Source: Pelomonas margarita (GTDB taxonomy: Bacteria; Pseudomonadota; Gammaproteobacteria; Burkholderiales; Burkholderiaceae_C). Taken from it: a stretch of DNA of 64,000 nt. Under the pieces are notes generated by a model. The model worked only from the letters and a program-made list of their open reading frames with translations. It was not told the origin of the DNA and made no database searches. The stretch is from contig NZ_JBIGHW010000008.1 in NCBI RefSeq assembly GCF_043555875.1, forward strand, positions 1 through 64,000, written 5' to 3'. This document shows positions 32,895-42,920 of this stretch, in pieces; positions within the stretch are counted from its first letter, which is position 1; each line of letters starts with the position of its first letter. A program made the position numbers and the translations under genes.

Positions 32895-34369
32895 AACCGC
32901 TCCAGTTCGGGAAACGCCAGCAGCCCGCGCTTCACATGCATGCGGCCGTACTCGGCGCAGCGGCTCAAGGACGGGATCTGCTTGCCCGGGTTCAAGGTGC
33001 CGGCCGGGTCGAAGGCGGCCTTCAAGGCCAGCATCTGCTCGCGCTCCTCGTCGCTGAACTGCACGCACATGGAGTTCAGCTTCTCGACGCCCACGCCGTG
33101 TTCGCCCGTCACCGTGCCGCCTAAAGCGACGCTGCGCTCCAGGATCTCGGCGCCGAACAGCTCGCAGCGGTGCAGCTGGTCGGGGTCGTTGGCGTCAAAC
33201 AGGATCAGCGGGTGCAGGTTGCCGTCGCCCGCATGGAAGACGTTGGCGCAGCGCAGGCCGTACTTCTTCTCCATCTGCTGGATGTCCAGCAGGATGGTGG
33301 CCAGGTGCTTGCGCGGGATGGTGGAGTCCATGCACATGTAGTCGGGGCTGATGCGGCCGCTCGCCGGGAAGGCGTTCTTGCGGCCGCTCCAGAACTTCAG
33401 GCGCTGGGCTTCGTCGGCGCTGACCTGGACGGCCGTGGCGCCGCTGGCGCGCAGCACCGCTTCCATGCGGGCGACTTCCTCGGCCACCTCCTCGGGCGTG
33501 CCGTCGCTCTCGCACAGCAGGATGGCCTCTGCGTCCAAGTCGTAGCCGGCGTGCACGAAGTCCTCGACGGCCGCCGTCATCGGCTTGTCCATCATCTCCA
33601 GCCCGGCCGGGATGATGCCGGCCGCAATGATGGCGGCCACCGCGTCGCCGGCCTTGCGCATGTCGTCGAAGCTGGCCATCAGGCAGCGCGCCAGCTGCGG
33701 CCTGGGCACCAGCTTGACGGTGACCTCGGTGACGACGGCCAGCATGCCCTCGCTGCCGACGACGAGCGCCAGCAGGTCCAGCCCCGGCGCGTCCAGCGCC
33801 TCCGAGCCGAACTCGATGGCCTCGCCCTCGGCCGTGAAGCCGCGCACGCGCAGCACGTTGTGCAACGTCAGGCCGTACTTCAGGCAGTGCACGCCGCCGG
33901 AGTTCTCGGCGATGTTGCCGCCGATGGTGCAGGCGATCTGGCTGCTGGGGTCGGGCGCGTAGTACAGGCCGTGCGCGGCCGCGGCCTCGCTGATGGCGAG
34001 GTTGCGCACGCCGCACTGCACGCGCGCCGTGCGGGCCAGCTTGTCGATGGACAGGATCTGGTTGAACTTGGCCAGCGCCAGCGTCACGCCGGCCTCATGC
34101 GGCATCGCACCGCCGGAAAGCCCGGTGCCCGCGCCGCGCGCGACAACGGGCACGCCCAGACGGTGGCAGGCCTTGAGCACGGCGCCGACCTGCGCTTCGG
34201 TCTCGGGCAACGCCACGGCCAGCGGGCGCTGGCGGTAGGCGGTCAGGCCGTCGCACTCGTAGGGGCGGGTCTGCTCGGTCTGGCACAGCAGCGCGTGCGC
34301 CGGCAGCAGGGGCCCGAGGGCATCGATCAGGGCGGCGCGGCGGGCGTGCAGGTCCAGCGGGGCATTCAT
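32891..34369 (-). CDS. glcD: Glycolate oxidase catalytic FAD subunit
   Basis: A 492-residue FAD-linked oxidase of the GlcD/D-lactate dehydrogenase type. The FAD-binding half has V-V-A-R-G-A-G-T-G-L-S-G-G-A, G-G-N-I-A-E-N-S-G-G and V-V-G-S-E-G-M-L. The C-terminal half has N-V-F-H-A-G-D-G-N-L-H-P-L and G-E-H-G-V-G, which hold substrate-binding histidines. Glycolate or D-lactate could be the substrate; the glcEF partners favour glycolate. It starts 12 bp after the binding-protein-like gene. Confidence 0.95.
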   Translation of the reverse strand: MNAPLDLHARRAALIDALGPLLPAHALLCQTEQTRPYECDGLTAYRQRPLAVALPETEAQVGAVLKACHRLGVPVVARGAGTGLSGGAMPHEAGVTLALAKFNQILSIDKLARTARVQCGVRNLAISEAAAAHGLYYAPDPSSQIACTIGGNIAENSGGVHCLKYGLTLHNVLRVRGFTAEGEAIEFGSEALDAPGLDLLALVVGSEGMLAVVTEVTVKLVPRPQLARCLMASFDDMRKAGDAVAAIIAAGIIPAGLEMMDKPMTAAVEDFVHAGYDLDAEAILLCESDGTPEEVAEEVARMEAVLRASGATAVQVSADEAQRLKFWSGRKNAFPASGRISPDYMCMDSTIPRKHLATILLDIQQMEKKYGLRCANVFHAGDGNLHPLILFDANDPDQLHRCELFGAEILERSVALGGTVTGEHGVGVEKLNSMCVQFSDEEREQMLALKAAFDPAGTLNPGKQIPSLSRCAEYGRMHVKRGLLAFPELERF

Positions 34370-34381
34370 GGCGGGCCGACT

Positions 34382-35233
34382 TTAGCCGCCCGTCACCAGC
34401 CAGTAGGCGGGTTTGTCCAGCGGTGTTGCCGGGGGCAGCAAGGGGTTGTTCAGGCGCAGCTGCACGCGCCTGGCCACCTGGTGGCGCTGCAGCAGGTCGC
34501 CGAAGCGTTTGTCGAACAGCCGCTTCAGGCTGCCGTCGGTTGCAGCAGCGTCCAGGCCGCGCTGCAGGTCGGCGGCCAGCGTGGGCTGGTCGGGCCGCAC
34601 GAACAGGTAGGACGCCGCCGGGTAGCGCAGCAGCACATGGGGCTCGATGACAAGGCCGTGGGCCAGCTCGGAAGCGGCCTCGTCGTCGATCTCGAACAGC
34701 GCGCGCGGGAAGTAGTCGGCGCGCCCCAGGCGCACCATCTCCAGCAGCGCCTCGAAGCGGTTGCCCTCGCGCACCGGCAGGCCGTTGGCGCGCAGGATCT
34801 CGGTGTCGGGCCAGTCGTGTCCCTGCACGGCGACATGGCGGCGCAGCTCGTCCAGGCTGCGCAGGCCGCTCCAGCGCTGGGCGTCGGCCGCGCGGACGAA
34901 GGCGATGCGCCAGCCGATCAGCCCACGGTCCAGCGGCACGCGCACCGGCAGCAGCTGCGCCTCGCGTTCGATGCTGGTCATGGTCCAGCCCAGGTCGAGC
35001 CGCCCGGTGGCGTCGGCCAGCTCGCGCACTACGCGCGCCTGGGTCATGAACTCGCGCGACTCCACCAGCTCATAGCCGCCACCACCGCGCTCGATGGCGA
35101 GCTGCAGCACCTGCTGCAGGTAGGTCCAGACCGCTGAGCGGCCGGCGTCTGGCTGTGGGTAGACGATGCGCCGGCCGGCCTCGACACCGGCCGGTGCAGC
35201 CAGGGCGGTGAGCAGCAGGGCGCGGCGTTTCAT
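34382..35233 (-). CDS. Periplasmic binding-protein-like (family 3) protein
   Basis: A 283-residue exported protein. A short signal peptide (M-K-R-R-A-L-L-L-T-A-L-A-A-P-A-G-V-E-A) precedes a domain that resembles type 2 periplasmic solute-binding proteins, with R-L-D-L-G-W-T-M-T, a D-R-G-L-I-G-W-R-I-A-F segment and F-D-K-R-F-G-D-L-L. No transporter permease is nearby. The 12-bp gap to glcD suggests co-transcription with glcDEF; a link to glycolate or other 2-hydroxy acids is inference only. Confidence 0.65.
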   Translation of the reverse strand: MKRRALLLTALAAPAGVEAGRRIVYPQPDAGRSAVWTYLQQVLQLAIERGGGGYELVESREFMTQARVVRELADATGRLDLGWTMTSIEREAQLLPVRVPLDRGLIGWRIAFVRAADAQRWSGLRSLDELRRHVAVQGHDWPDTEILRANGLPVREGNRFEALLEMVRLGRADYFPRALFEIDDEAASELAHGLVIEPHVLLRYPAASYLFVRPDQPTLAADLQRGLDAAATDGSLKRLFDKRFGDLLQRHQVARRVQLRLNNPLLPPATPLDKPAYWLVTGG

Positions 35234-35267
35234 GGCGATGTGGCGTGCACAGGTCGCCGGCCGGGAG

Positions 35268-36020
35268 TCAGGCCTTGCGGCGTGCCGGTGCGCGGCGCGG
35301 GCGCGGGGCCGGCGTCTCGGCGCCGGGGGACAGGCCCTTGGTCACGCTGCCGACCACGCTGGCCGGCACCGAAGCCGCGCGGCGCAGCGTGTCGCTGGCG
35401 GCGTCGAAGCTCTGCTTGACCAGCGTGCCGGCGAGGCTCTTGGCCGCGTCGGTGGCGGTGTCCTTCATGGCCGTCGTGGCCAGCTGCGTGAACTGCTGGC
35501 TCAGTGCCGTCCACCACTGCGTGGGGTCGATGGCGGCGGCCGGGTTGGCGGCGGCATCCTGGACGGCCTTGGCCGCCACGCGGGCCGATTTGGCAGCACC
35601 CTGGGCCGCCCCTTTGGCCACACCCTTGGCCGCTGACTTCGCCGCCGTCTTGGCCACCGGCATCGCCGCCGCCGCCGCAGCGATCTCGGGCGGCACGCCC
35701 GGCCAGGCGGGCGTCTCGGCGCCGGTGGGCAGCTTGAGGCTGTCGCGCAGCTGGGCCAGCGGCACGTTCATGGTCTGCAGCGTGGACAGCGTCATGCGCT
35801 GCACCTCCAGGGCCTGGATGGTGGCGGCCAGCATGCGCGCGTTCTGCTCCAGCCAGAACTGCACGGTGCGCAGCTCCTCGATGCGTTTGCCCAGCTCCTC
35901 GGGGTTGAGCGTTGGCGCCACCCATTGGCCGATGCCCGGCAGCGCGGAGCCGGCGTTCTTGACCAGGCCTTGCAGGAAATCGAATCCGGGCACGAACTTG
36001 GTGAAGCTGTTGTCGGTCAT
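35268..36020 (-). CDS. phaM: PhaM-like polyhydroxyalkanoate granule-associated protein
   Basis: A 250-residue protein. The N-terminal region F-V-P-G-F-D-F-L-Q-G-L, W-V-A-P-T-L-N-P-E-E-L, and T-V-Q-F-W-L-E-Q-N-A-R-M-L-A-A-T-I-Q-A-L-E matches the PhaM family, which in Ralstonia eutropha activates PHA synthase and tethers granules to DNA. The middle (about residues 120-150) is an Ala/Lys tract resembling histone H1 tails, and the end is rich in Pro, Arg and Ala (R-P-R-R-A-P-A-R-R-K-A). Start 36020 has GAGGAGA upstream. Confidence 0.8.
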   Translation of the reverse strand: MTDNSFTKFVPGFDFLQGLVKNAGSALPGIGQWVAPTLNPEELGKRIEELRTVQFWLEQNARMLAATIQALEVQRMTLSTLQTMNVPLAQLRDSLKLPTGAETPAWPGVPPEIAAAAAAMPVAKTAAKSAAKGVAKGAAQGAAKSARVAAKAVQDAAANPAAAIDPTQWWTALSQQFTQLATTAMKDTATDAAKSLAGTLVKQSFDAASDTLRRAASVPASVVGSVTKGLSPGAETPAPRPRRAPARRKA

Positions 36021-36048
36021 CGCGGTCTCCTCGGCGTGGGCCCTGATC

Positions 36049-36963
36049 CTACTTGGCGGGCACGATGGCTTGCACGTGAAAGCCGCGTTCGGCCAGCAGC
36101 CGGGGCAGGGCCTGCGGCCCGCCCATGTGCAGCGCGCCCACGGCCACCAGCACGCGCTGTCCCTGGGCGTGCAGCGCGGTGATGCGCTCGGCCAGAGGGC
36201 CGTTGCGGTCGTCATTGAGGCGGGTGAGCCAGGCGCGCTCGGCCGGCGTGTCGGCGCACTGGCACCAGGCGGGGTAGTCGGCCAGCGCCTGCATGTCACC
36301 GCGGGCCCAGGCGTCGGCCAGCCGGCGCAGCGGGCCGCGCACCTGGCCGCGCTGCAGCTGGGTCAGGGCGCCGTCGACGATGTCGGTCAGCTCGTCCTCT
36401 GCGGGCTCCAGCGCGGCCAGCTGCTCGGCCGCGCTTTCCAGCGCCCGCACGGGCCGGCCTTCGGCGCGGGCGCGGGCCATCAAGGCCATGTCCTGGCCGA
36501 AGCCGGCGTCGAAGCCATCGCGGCGCGCCTCCAGCAGCGTCAGCGTGCTGAGTTGCAGCACGGGCGGGAAGGCCGCCAGCACACCCGGCGGCAGGCAGGC
36601 CTTGGCAGCCTGCGCCTCCATGCGGCGGGCCAGCGGCGCGGGCAGCGTCGCCGCGGGCGGCCGGGCGGCCAGCACGGGCATCAGGTCCGCCGGGTCCAGC
36701 TCGACGGCCAGCACCTCGGTCTCGGCCCAGGCGCGGCGCAGCGCCGGGCCTGCGTAGGGCCAGTCCGCCTTGCCCAGGTGCAGCGTGCCGTACAGCCAGC
36801 TGCTGCGGCCGTCGCGCGTGATGCGCCACAGCGGACCGCGGTCGGGCGCGTGGGCGGCCCAGGCGGCTGCCTGGGCGGCGCTGGGCGGGGCCGGGGTGGG
36901 CGGGCAGTCGGCGCGGGCGCCGCCGACGAACAGGGCCAGCAGCAGCAGGGTGGTGCGGATCAT
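36049..36963 (-). CDS. TraB/GumN family protein
   Basis: A 304-residue exported protein. A signal peptide (T-L-L-L-L-A-L-F-V-G-G-A-R-A) is followed by L-Y-G-T-L-H-L-G-K-A-D-W-P and ends with V-A-V-G-A-L-H-M-G-G-P-Q-A-L-P-R-L-L. These two G-T/A-x-H-x-G motifs mark the TraB/GumN (PrgY, Tiki-like) family of putative metal-dependent proteases. The start at 36963 overlaps the stop of the preceding protease-like gene (ATGA), suggesting a functional pair. Confidence 0.85.
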   Translation of the reverse strand: MIRTTLLLLALFVGGARADCPPTPAPPSAAQAAAWAAHAPDRGPLWRITRDGRSSWLYGTLHLGKADWPYAGPALRRAWAETEVLAVELDPADLMPVLAARPPAATLPAPLARRMEAQAAKACLPPGVLAAFPPVLQLSTLTLLEARRDGFDAGFGQDMALMARARAEGRPVRALESAAEQLAALEPAEDELTDIVDGALTQLQRGQVRGPLRRLADAWARGDMQALADYPAWCQCADTPAERAWLTRLNDDRNGPLAERITALHAQGQRVLVAVGALHMGGPQALPRLLAERGFHVQAIVPAK

Positions 36964-37475
36964 GGTTGCGGCTGGATGCGAAGCTCGCCGGGCTTCTGGG
37001 TGAAGTGCAGCCGGCCCAGCACGTCCATGCCCAGCAGCGGCGCATGCAGCTGCGGCAGCACGGCCACCGGAAGGCGCTGGGCGCGCACGCCGCCGTCCAG
37101 CGCGATGTCGGCCCGGGCGGCGAAGCCCTGGGCGGGGCCGCCGGCCGTGCGGGTGCTCAGCGTGCCCAGCGGCTGCAGGCCGGCGCGCTCGGCCAGGGCC
37201 TGGGGCAGCGCGGTGGTGGTGGCACCGGTGTCGACGAGGAAATCCACCTCGACATCGCCCACGCGGCCGGGCCAGTGGAAGTGGCCGTCCGGCGCGCGCG
37301 TCAGCACGATGACGCCGCCCGCCAGCTGGAAGCGGCTGGCCTCGCGTTCGCGCTCCCAGTACTTGAAGCCCAGGAAGACCACCAGCGTGACCAGCAGCCA
37401 CAGGGTGATCAGCTTGAAGGTGTGGGGCAGGTCGGAGCGGGACACGGGGCCGATCGGGATGGCGCGGGGCGTCAA
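36960..37475 (-). CDS. Membrane-anchored retropepsin-like aspartic protease
   Basis: A 171-residue protein with one N-terminal membrane helix (about residues 22-38, L-I-T-L-W-L-L-V-T-L-V-V-F-L-G-F) and a periplasmic domain containing F-L-V-D-T-G-A-T-T-T-A-L-P. The D-T-G-A active site and the later L-L-G-M-D-V-L-G-R-L-H-F are typical of the single-domain clan AA aspartic proteases of Proteobacteria, which work as dimers. Start 37475 was taken as the first ATG. Confidence 0.85.
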   Translation of the reverse strand: MTPRAIPIGPVSRSDLPHTFKLITLWLLVTLVVFLGFKYWEREREASRFQLAGGVIVLTRAPDGHFHWPGRVGDVEVDFLVDTGATTTALPQALAERAGLQPLGTLSTRTAGGPAQGFAARADIALDGGVRAQRLPVAVLPQLHAPLLGMDVLGRLHFTQKPGELRIQPQP

Positions 37476-37506
37476 CGATAACCGCGCCGGCCGGCGTGTT
37501 GCCCGC

Positions 37507-38361
37507 TCAGAGCCCGAACAGCGTGCTAAGCGCTTCCCGGTACTGCGCCTGCCCCACCGCGTTGGTGTTGTGGTGCGAGCCGCCCTCCACCAGCACGAAG
37601 CGCTTGGGCTCGCGGGCGCGTTCGTAGAGCTGCTGGCCCAGGCGGGGCGGGATCAGGCTGTCGCGGCTGCCGTGCACCACCAGCAGCGGCGAGCCGATGT
37701 CGGCCACGCGCGAGGCGGCATCAAAGCGCTGCGTGATCAGCGGCGACACCGGCAGCCAGCCCCAACGGAAGCTGCTGACGACGTCGGGGATGGACGTGAA
37801 GCTGCCCTCGACGATGAGGCCGGCCTCGTCGCCCACCTGGCTGGCCAGGTTGACACCGATGGCGCCGCCCAGCGAGTGGCCAAAGATGAAGCGGCGCGCG
37901 CCCGGGTGGCGCTGAGCGACCCAGTCCCACGCGGCGCGCGCATCCTCGGCTGCCATGGCCTCGGACGGCAGGCCGGGCGTGCTCTTGCCGAAGCCGCGGT
38001 AGTCCACGCCCAGGACCGAGAAGCCCAGTGCGTGAAGGCGGCGCATGCGCGGCGCGCTGCCGCGCACGTCGTAGCGGGCGCCGTGCAGGTACAGCAGCAC
38101 GGGTGCCCGGGCGTCGAGCTGCGGCAGCCACAGGCCGTGCAGGCGCACGTCACTGCCGTCAGCCGTGCTCTTGAAGCCTATCCAGACATCCTCCATGCCC
38201 TCGGCCGCCGCCAGGCCGCCGGCCCAGGTGCGGTCGCTGGGCTGGAAGATCCAGCCGCGCTGGCGCTCGTCCAGCGAGGCGCAGCCGGCCTGCAGGCCCA
38301 GGAGCATCAGTGCGAGCAGGGCAAGGCCGGTCAGCCGGCGTAGCGAGGCAAGACGTGTCAT
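37507..38361 (-). CDS. Lipoprotein alpha/beta hydrolase
   Basis: A 284-residue hydrolase. The N-terminus M-T-R-L-A-S-L-R-R-L has a hydrophobic core and the lipobox L-Q-A-G-C-A-S, so it is probably a lipoprotein. The alpha/beta hydrolase fold is shown by Y-L-H-G-A-R, G-V-D-Y-R-G-F-G-K-S, the nucleophile elbow G-H-S-L-G-G, and H-G-S-R-D and G-G-S-H-H near the C-terminus. It resembles the BEM46/ABHD13-like family. Substrate unknown. Start 38361 was chosen for the lipobox position. Confidence 0.85.
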   Translation of the reverse strand: MTRLASLRRLTGLALLALMLLGLQAGCASLDERQRGWIFQPSDRTWAGGLAAAEGMEDVWIGFKSTADGSDVRLHGLWLPQLDARAPVLLYLHGARYDVRGSAPRMRRLHALGFSVLGVDYRGFGKSTPGLPSEAMAAEDARAAWDWVAQRHPGARRFIFGHSLGGAIGVNLASQVGDEAGLIVEGSFTSIPDVVSSFRWGWLPVSPLITQRFDAASRVADIGSPLLVVHGSRDSLIPPRLGQQLYERAREPKRFVLVEGGSHHNTNAVGQAQYREALSTLFGL

Positions 38362-38407
38362 GCCGTCATGGTGCCAGCCTGTGCCAGGCCGAGCGCGCCG
38401 CCGGGTT

Positions 38408-39631
38408 TCAGCTCCGCAGTGCGGCGACGGGCGACAGGCGAGCGGCGCGCCGCGCAGGCACCCAGACCGCAGACTGCCCCAACAGCCACAAGGCCAGCGC
38501 GCCTGCTGGCAGGTAGGCCCAGGGCAGCCGCGGCAGCGCATAGCTCTGCATCAGCAGCTGGCTCAAGGCCACCGCACCCGCCGTGCCGATGACGATGCCG
38601 GCGCTGGTCAGCAACAGGTTCTCCAGCTGGAAATAGCGCCGGATCTGCCGCTCGGTGGCGCCCAGTGCGCGGCGCGTGCCGATCATGCGCGTGCGCTGCT
38701 GCACCCAGAAGCTGGCCAGGCCCACGATGCCCATGGCGGTCACCAGCAGCAGCAGAACGCAGACACCGCCCATCAGCCAGGCCATCGCGCGATCCTGGGC
38801 GTAGAACTCGTTGCGCATCTGCGTCAGCGGCCGGGCCTGGGTGACGACGCGACCGCGGTCGGTGGACTCCAGCGCGGCAGTGGCCGCCTTGATGACGGCA
38901 TCGCGCTGGCCGGGCTCGGTGCGCAGCACATAGCTGCCGCCGCCCAGCAAGGGAAAGATCATGGCCGCACCATCGTTGTCACCGCCGCGGGCGCGGTGCA
39001 GCTGGGTGTGGGTCAGCGTCTGGACGACGCCGACGATGGTCGTCGGCGCTCCGAAGACGTAGACGCTGCGCCCCACCGCCGAACGGCCCGGGAACAGCTT
39101 GTCAGCCATGATCTGGTTCACGATCACCTGGCCGACGCGCGGCTCGGGCACCGCGAAGACCTTGAAGTTGTCCTGCACCTCGTCGGGCTGGAAGTTGCGC
39201 CCCGCCATCAGCTTGAGGCCGAAGGCGGGCAGCATGTGGTTGTCGGCCGTGTACTGCGCTGCCACAACGCGCAGGCCCTTGTTGTCGGGCTCCAGCGTCA
39301 CATAGCTGTTGTTGCTGTTGTTGCCGTAGACGATCTGGTTGGCCACCGTGGCCGCCTTCACGCCCGGCAGCGTGCGCAGCCGGGCCAGGTCCCCGGCCAC
39401 GATGCCGGCCGTGCGCTCGGGTGGCACTGGCTTGCTGCCGCGCAGGTTCAGCACCACCAGCTCGGACTCGGCCAGGCCGCTGTCGGTGCTCAGCGCCTCG
39501 ACACGGGTCTGGATCAGGTGCAGCGCGTTGGTGACGATGGCGCAGGTCAGCGCCACCTCCAGCACGATGAGGCCGGCCGCAATCTTGTGGCGGCGCAGCG
39601 TGGAGAGGATGGGCATCAGGTCTTTGAACAT
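38408..39631 (-). CDS. FtsX-like ABC transporter permease (second of pair)
   Basis: A 407-residue MacB-type permease. An N-terminal membrane helix (I-A-A-G-L-I-V-L-E-V-A-L-T-C-A-I-V) is followed by a periplasmic domain of roughly 220 residues (residues 40-265) and three C-terminal helices, with G-T-R-R-A-L-G-A-T before the third. The end, P-A-R-R-A-A-R-L-S-P-V-A-A-L-R-S, is typical of FtsX permeases. It lies 2 bp after the first permease, and the two would pair with the separate ATPase. Confidence 0.88.
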   Translation of the reverse strand: MFKDLMPILSTLRRHKIAAGLIVLEVALTCAIVTNALHLIQTRVEALSTDSGLAESELVVLNLRGSKPVPPERTAGIVAGDLARLRTLPGVKAATVANQIVYGNNSNNSYVTLEPDNKGLRVVAAQYTADNHMLPAFGLKLMAGRNFQPDEVQDNFKVFAVPEPRVGQVIVNQIMADKLFPGRSAVGRSVYVFGAPTTIVGVVQTLTHTQLHRARGGDNDGAAMIFPLLGGGSYVLRTEPGQRDAVIKAATAALESTDRGRVVTQARPLTQMRNEFYAQDRAMAWLMGGVCVLLLLVTAMGIVGLASFWVQQRTRMIGTRRALGATERQIRRYFQLENLLLTSAGIVIGTAGAVALSQLLMQSYALPRLPWAYLPAGALALWLLGQSAVWVPARRAARLSPVAALRS

Positions 39632-39633
39632 GA

Positions 39634-40941
39634 TCACTGCACTTTCAACTGAACCGCAGGCGTCACCAGCGCTGCGCGCCAGGCCGGCAGCAGGCCGGCG
39701 ATGAGGCTGGCGGTGAGGGCCAGGCTCAGCGTCAGCGCCAGCATGGCGGCATCCAGCTCGGCCAGGCGGGCATAGTCGTTGGGGCTCTGGCGCACCAGCC
39801 ACAGCCCGCCCTGTGCGAACAGCAAGCCCAGCAGCGCGCCGGCCCCGCCCAGTAGGACGGCCTCGACGAGGAACTGCCGGAAGATGTCGCCGCGCGTGGC
39901 GCCCAAGGCGCGGCGCACGCCGATCTCGCCGCTGCGGCGCAGCGTCTTGGCCAGCAGCAGGCCCACCATGTTGACGATGCACACGGCCAGGAAACCGAAG
40001 GCCAGCCAGGTCTGCAGCCGCACGTCGGCCGGCAGCACCTGCTGCGCGCCCAGCCAGTCCATCACGTTGCGCAACCGCACGTTGGTGGGCCGCTCGAAGC
40101 GACCGGCCTGGCGCTGCGCCTCGGAGTAGGCCTCCAGGTAGTCACGGTAGGCGGCGGCGTCCGAGGGCTTCTCGAACTCCACCCAGTACTGCACCCAGGC
40201 GCAGGCGGCGTTCAGGTCCAGTGAGCTGCCGCCGTTGGCGCCGCGGGCCCAGCAATTCATGTTGCCCCAGTGGCCCATCTTCAGCGCCATGGCGGTAGAG
40301 AAGGGCAGGAACAGGTCCTCCGTGTCGGTGTAGCTGCCCAGCGTCAGGTCCCAGTAGTGCGGTTTGACGTGCCAGGGCTTGAGCACGCCGATGACGCGCA
40401 GCGGCTGGCCGCGCACGATGACCTCGCGGCCCACGCTGTTGGCGCCGCCGAACAGCTTGTCGTTGAGGTTGGCCGAGATGACGGCCACGCGCGCCTCGGC
40501 GGCGTCGTCGGCTGCGCTCCAGCCGGCGCCGAACTGCCACGGCGCGTCGAACATCGCGAAGAAGTCTGCCGAGGTGTAGCGCGTGGGCGAGAACACCGGC
40601 TTGGTGTCCGCATCGGGCAGGCCCACTGCGGTGTTGAAGCCGCTGGACATGGCCTGGCGCTTGGCCTTGGCGTCGCGCAGCAGCGCGGTGGCGTCGAAGC
40701 GGGTCAGGTCGAAGGTGGGCTCGTCGCCGGCCTTCCAGCCGACCTTGTCGCCGGCGTCCAGCTGCACGTTGAACAGCCGCGCGCTCTTGTGCGGAATGGG
40801 GTCGCCGGAGAGCACGTGGTAGACGGTCAGCGTCGTCATGCAGGCGCCGATGCCTAAAGCCAGCGCCAGCACCATCAGCGCCGACAGGCCCTTGCTGGCG
40901 AGCACGTTGCGCCAGGCGAGTTCAAGGTAGTGAAGAAACAT
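39634..40941 (-). CDS. FtsX-like ABC transporter permease (first of pair)
   Basis: A 435-residue MacB-type permease: N-terminal helix (L-S-A-L-M-V-L-A-L-A-L-G-I-G-A), a long periplasmic MacB_PCD-like domain, and three C-terminal helices with I-G-V-R-R-A-L-G-A-T and L-P-A-W-R-A-A-L-V-T-P-A-V-Q-L. Its start overlaps the TolC-like gene stop by one base. In MacB proper the ATPase is fused to one such permease used as a homodimer; here two different permeases suggest a heterodimer. Confidence 0.88.
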   Translation of the reverse strand: MFLHYLELAWRNVLASKGLSALMVLALALGIGACMTTLTVYHVLSGDPIPHKSARLFNVQLDAGDKVGWKAGDEPTFDLTRFDATALLRDAKAKRQAMSSGFNTAVGLPDADTKPVFSPTRYTSADFFAMFDAPWQFGAGWSAADDAAEARVAVISANLNDKLFGGANSVGREVIVRGQPLRVIGVLKPWHVKPHYWDLTLGSYTDTEDLFLPFSTAMALKMGHWGNMNCWARGANGGSSLDLNAACAWVQYWVEFEKPSDAAAYRDYLEAYSEAQRQAGRFERPTNVRLRNVMDWLGAQQVLPADVRLQTWLAFGFLAVCIVNMVGLLLAKTLRRSGEIGVRRALGATRGDIFRQFLVEAVLLGGAGALLGLLFAQGGLWLVRQSPNDYARLAELDAAMLALTLSLALTASLIAGLLPAWRAALVTPAVQLKVQ

Positions 40942-42226
40942 CAGCGTGCCTCCAGCAAGGCGTTGACGGCGGCCAGCTCGGTGTCGCCCAGCGAGCCGGC
41001 GGCCTGGTGCAGCGCCAGCAGCGCGAGCACGTGGTGGTGACGGGCCTGGGTCTGCGCGTTCTGCGCGGCGGTCAGGGTCTGGATGGCGAGCAGCAGGTCG
41101 GTCGTGGAGCGCGTGCCCAGCGTGAGGCCGGTGCGGGTGGCGTCCAGCGCGCGCTGAGCGGCGGCCACGGCGGCCTGGGTGGCGCGCAGCTGGGCCTCGC
41201 CCTGGCCGACGGCCAGGTGGCGGGCGCGCACCTCGCGCAGCACGGCCCGCTGGCCGGCCTCCAGTTGCTCACGTGCCGCCTCGCGCTGGAAGCCGGCGCG
41301 GTCGGTCGCCGCGGCCGTCGCGCCGCCGGCGAACAGCGGCACGGTCAGCCGCACGACCAACTGCGTGGGCGTGCGACCGGCGTCCGCCAGCGGCACGCCG
41401 TCGCCGCGCTGGCGCTGCGTGTCCAGCCCCAGGCTCAGCGTGGGCAGGTGGCCGGCGCGGGCCGAGGACAGGCGCTGCTCGCTGGCCTGCATGGCCAGGC
41501 GCAGCGCCTGCAGCTCGGGGTTGGCGTGCAGCGCGCGCGCGGCCCAGGCGTCGGCGCCGTCAGGCAGCGGTTGTGCGGCCAGCGTGGCGTGCAGCGGCTG
41601 CAGTGCCGGCGCCGCAGCGCCGGTCAGCTGGGCCAGCGCCTCGCGGGCATCGGCCAGCTGCGCTTCGGCGGCCAGCGTGCTGGTGCGGGCCAGCTCGCGG
41701 TAGGCGCGGGACTGGTCGGCCTCCACCTGCGCCGACAGGCCGGACTGGAAACGCGCCTGGGCGTCGCTCACTTGGCGGGCGAAGGCGTCCTCGTTGGCGC
41801 GCGCGGTGGCCAGTTGGGCCTGGGCCGACAGCAGGCCGAAGTAGGCCTCGGCCACCCGGGCCCGCGCGCTCTGCTCGGCTGCGACGAGGCGGGCTGCCTG
41901 CGCCGACGCGAGGCTGCGGCTGGCATCCCAGTCGCGCAGCGCGGCGAGGTCGACGAGGGCCTGGCTGAGGTGGCTGGTGGTGACGTTCCAGCGTGCGCCG
42001 CCGTGCTCGCGCAGCTCGCTGCGGGCCAGCTGCCACTGCGGCAGCAGCGCGGCGCGGGCCTCGCGGGCGCTGGCGTCCTGCGCGCCGCTCAGCGCGGCTG
42101 CCTGGCGTAGCAGCGGGTCGGCCGCGCGGGCCTGGGCCCAGACCTGCAGCAGGTCGTCGGCGCGGGCCGCGCCCGCGGCCAGCAGCGCGAGCGTGCACGT
42201 CAGTGCGGCGAGGCGCAGGGGCGTCT

Positions 42227-42230
<4 letters not shown>
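40941..42230 (-). CDS. TolC family outer-membrane efflux protein
   Basis: A 429-residue exported protein with a signal peptide (L-T-C-T-L-A-L-L-A-A-G-A-A-R-A) and the two alanine/glutamine-rich coiled-coil hairpin repeats of TolC proteins (for example A-Y-F-G-L-L-S-A-Q-A-Q-L-A-T-A-R in the first half and G-T-R-S-T-T-D-L-L-L-A-I-Q-T-L in the second). It would form the outer-membrane exit duct for the adjacent exporter. Its ATG overlaps the ATPase stop (ATGA). Confidence 0.92.
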
Positions 42231-42904
<674 letters not shown>

Positions 42905-42920
42905 GGGATGTCCTTGTTTC

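Noticed and set aside
33170..35137. 655-codon plus-strand ORF opposite glcD and the binding-protein-like gene
   Set aside because: Antisense shadow spanning two real genes; amino acid usage is that of reversed GC-rich codons.
35245..38343. 1032-codon plus-strand ORF
   Set aside because: Spans four well supported minus-strand genes; long open frames arise opposite GC-rich genes.
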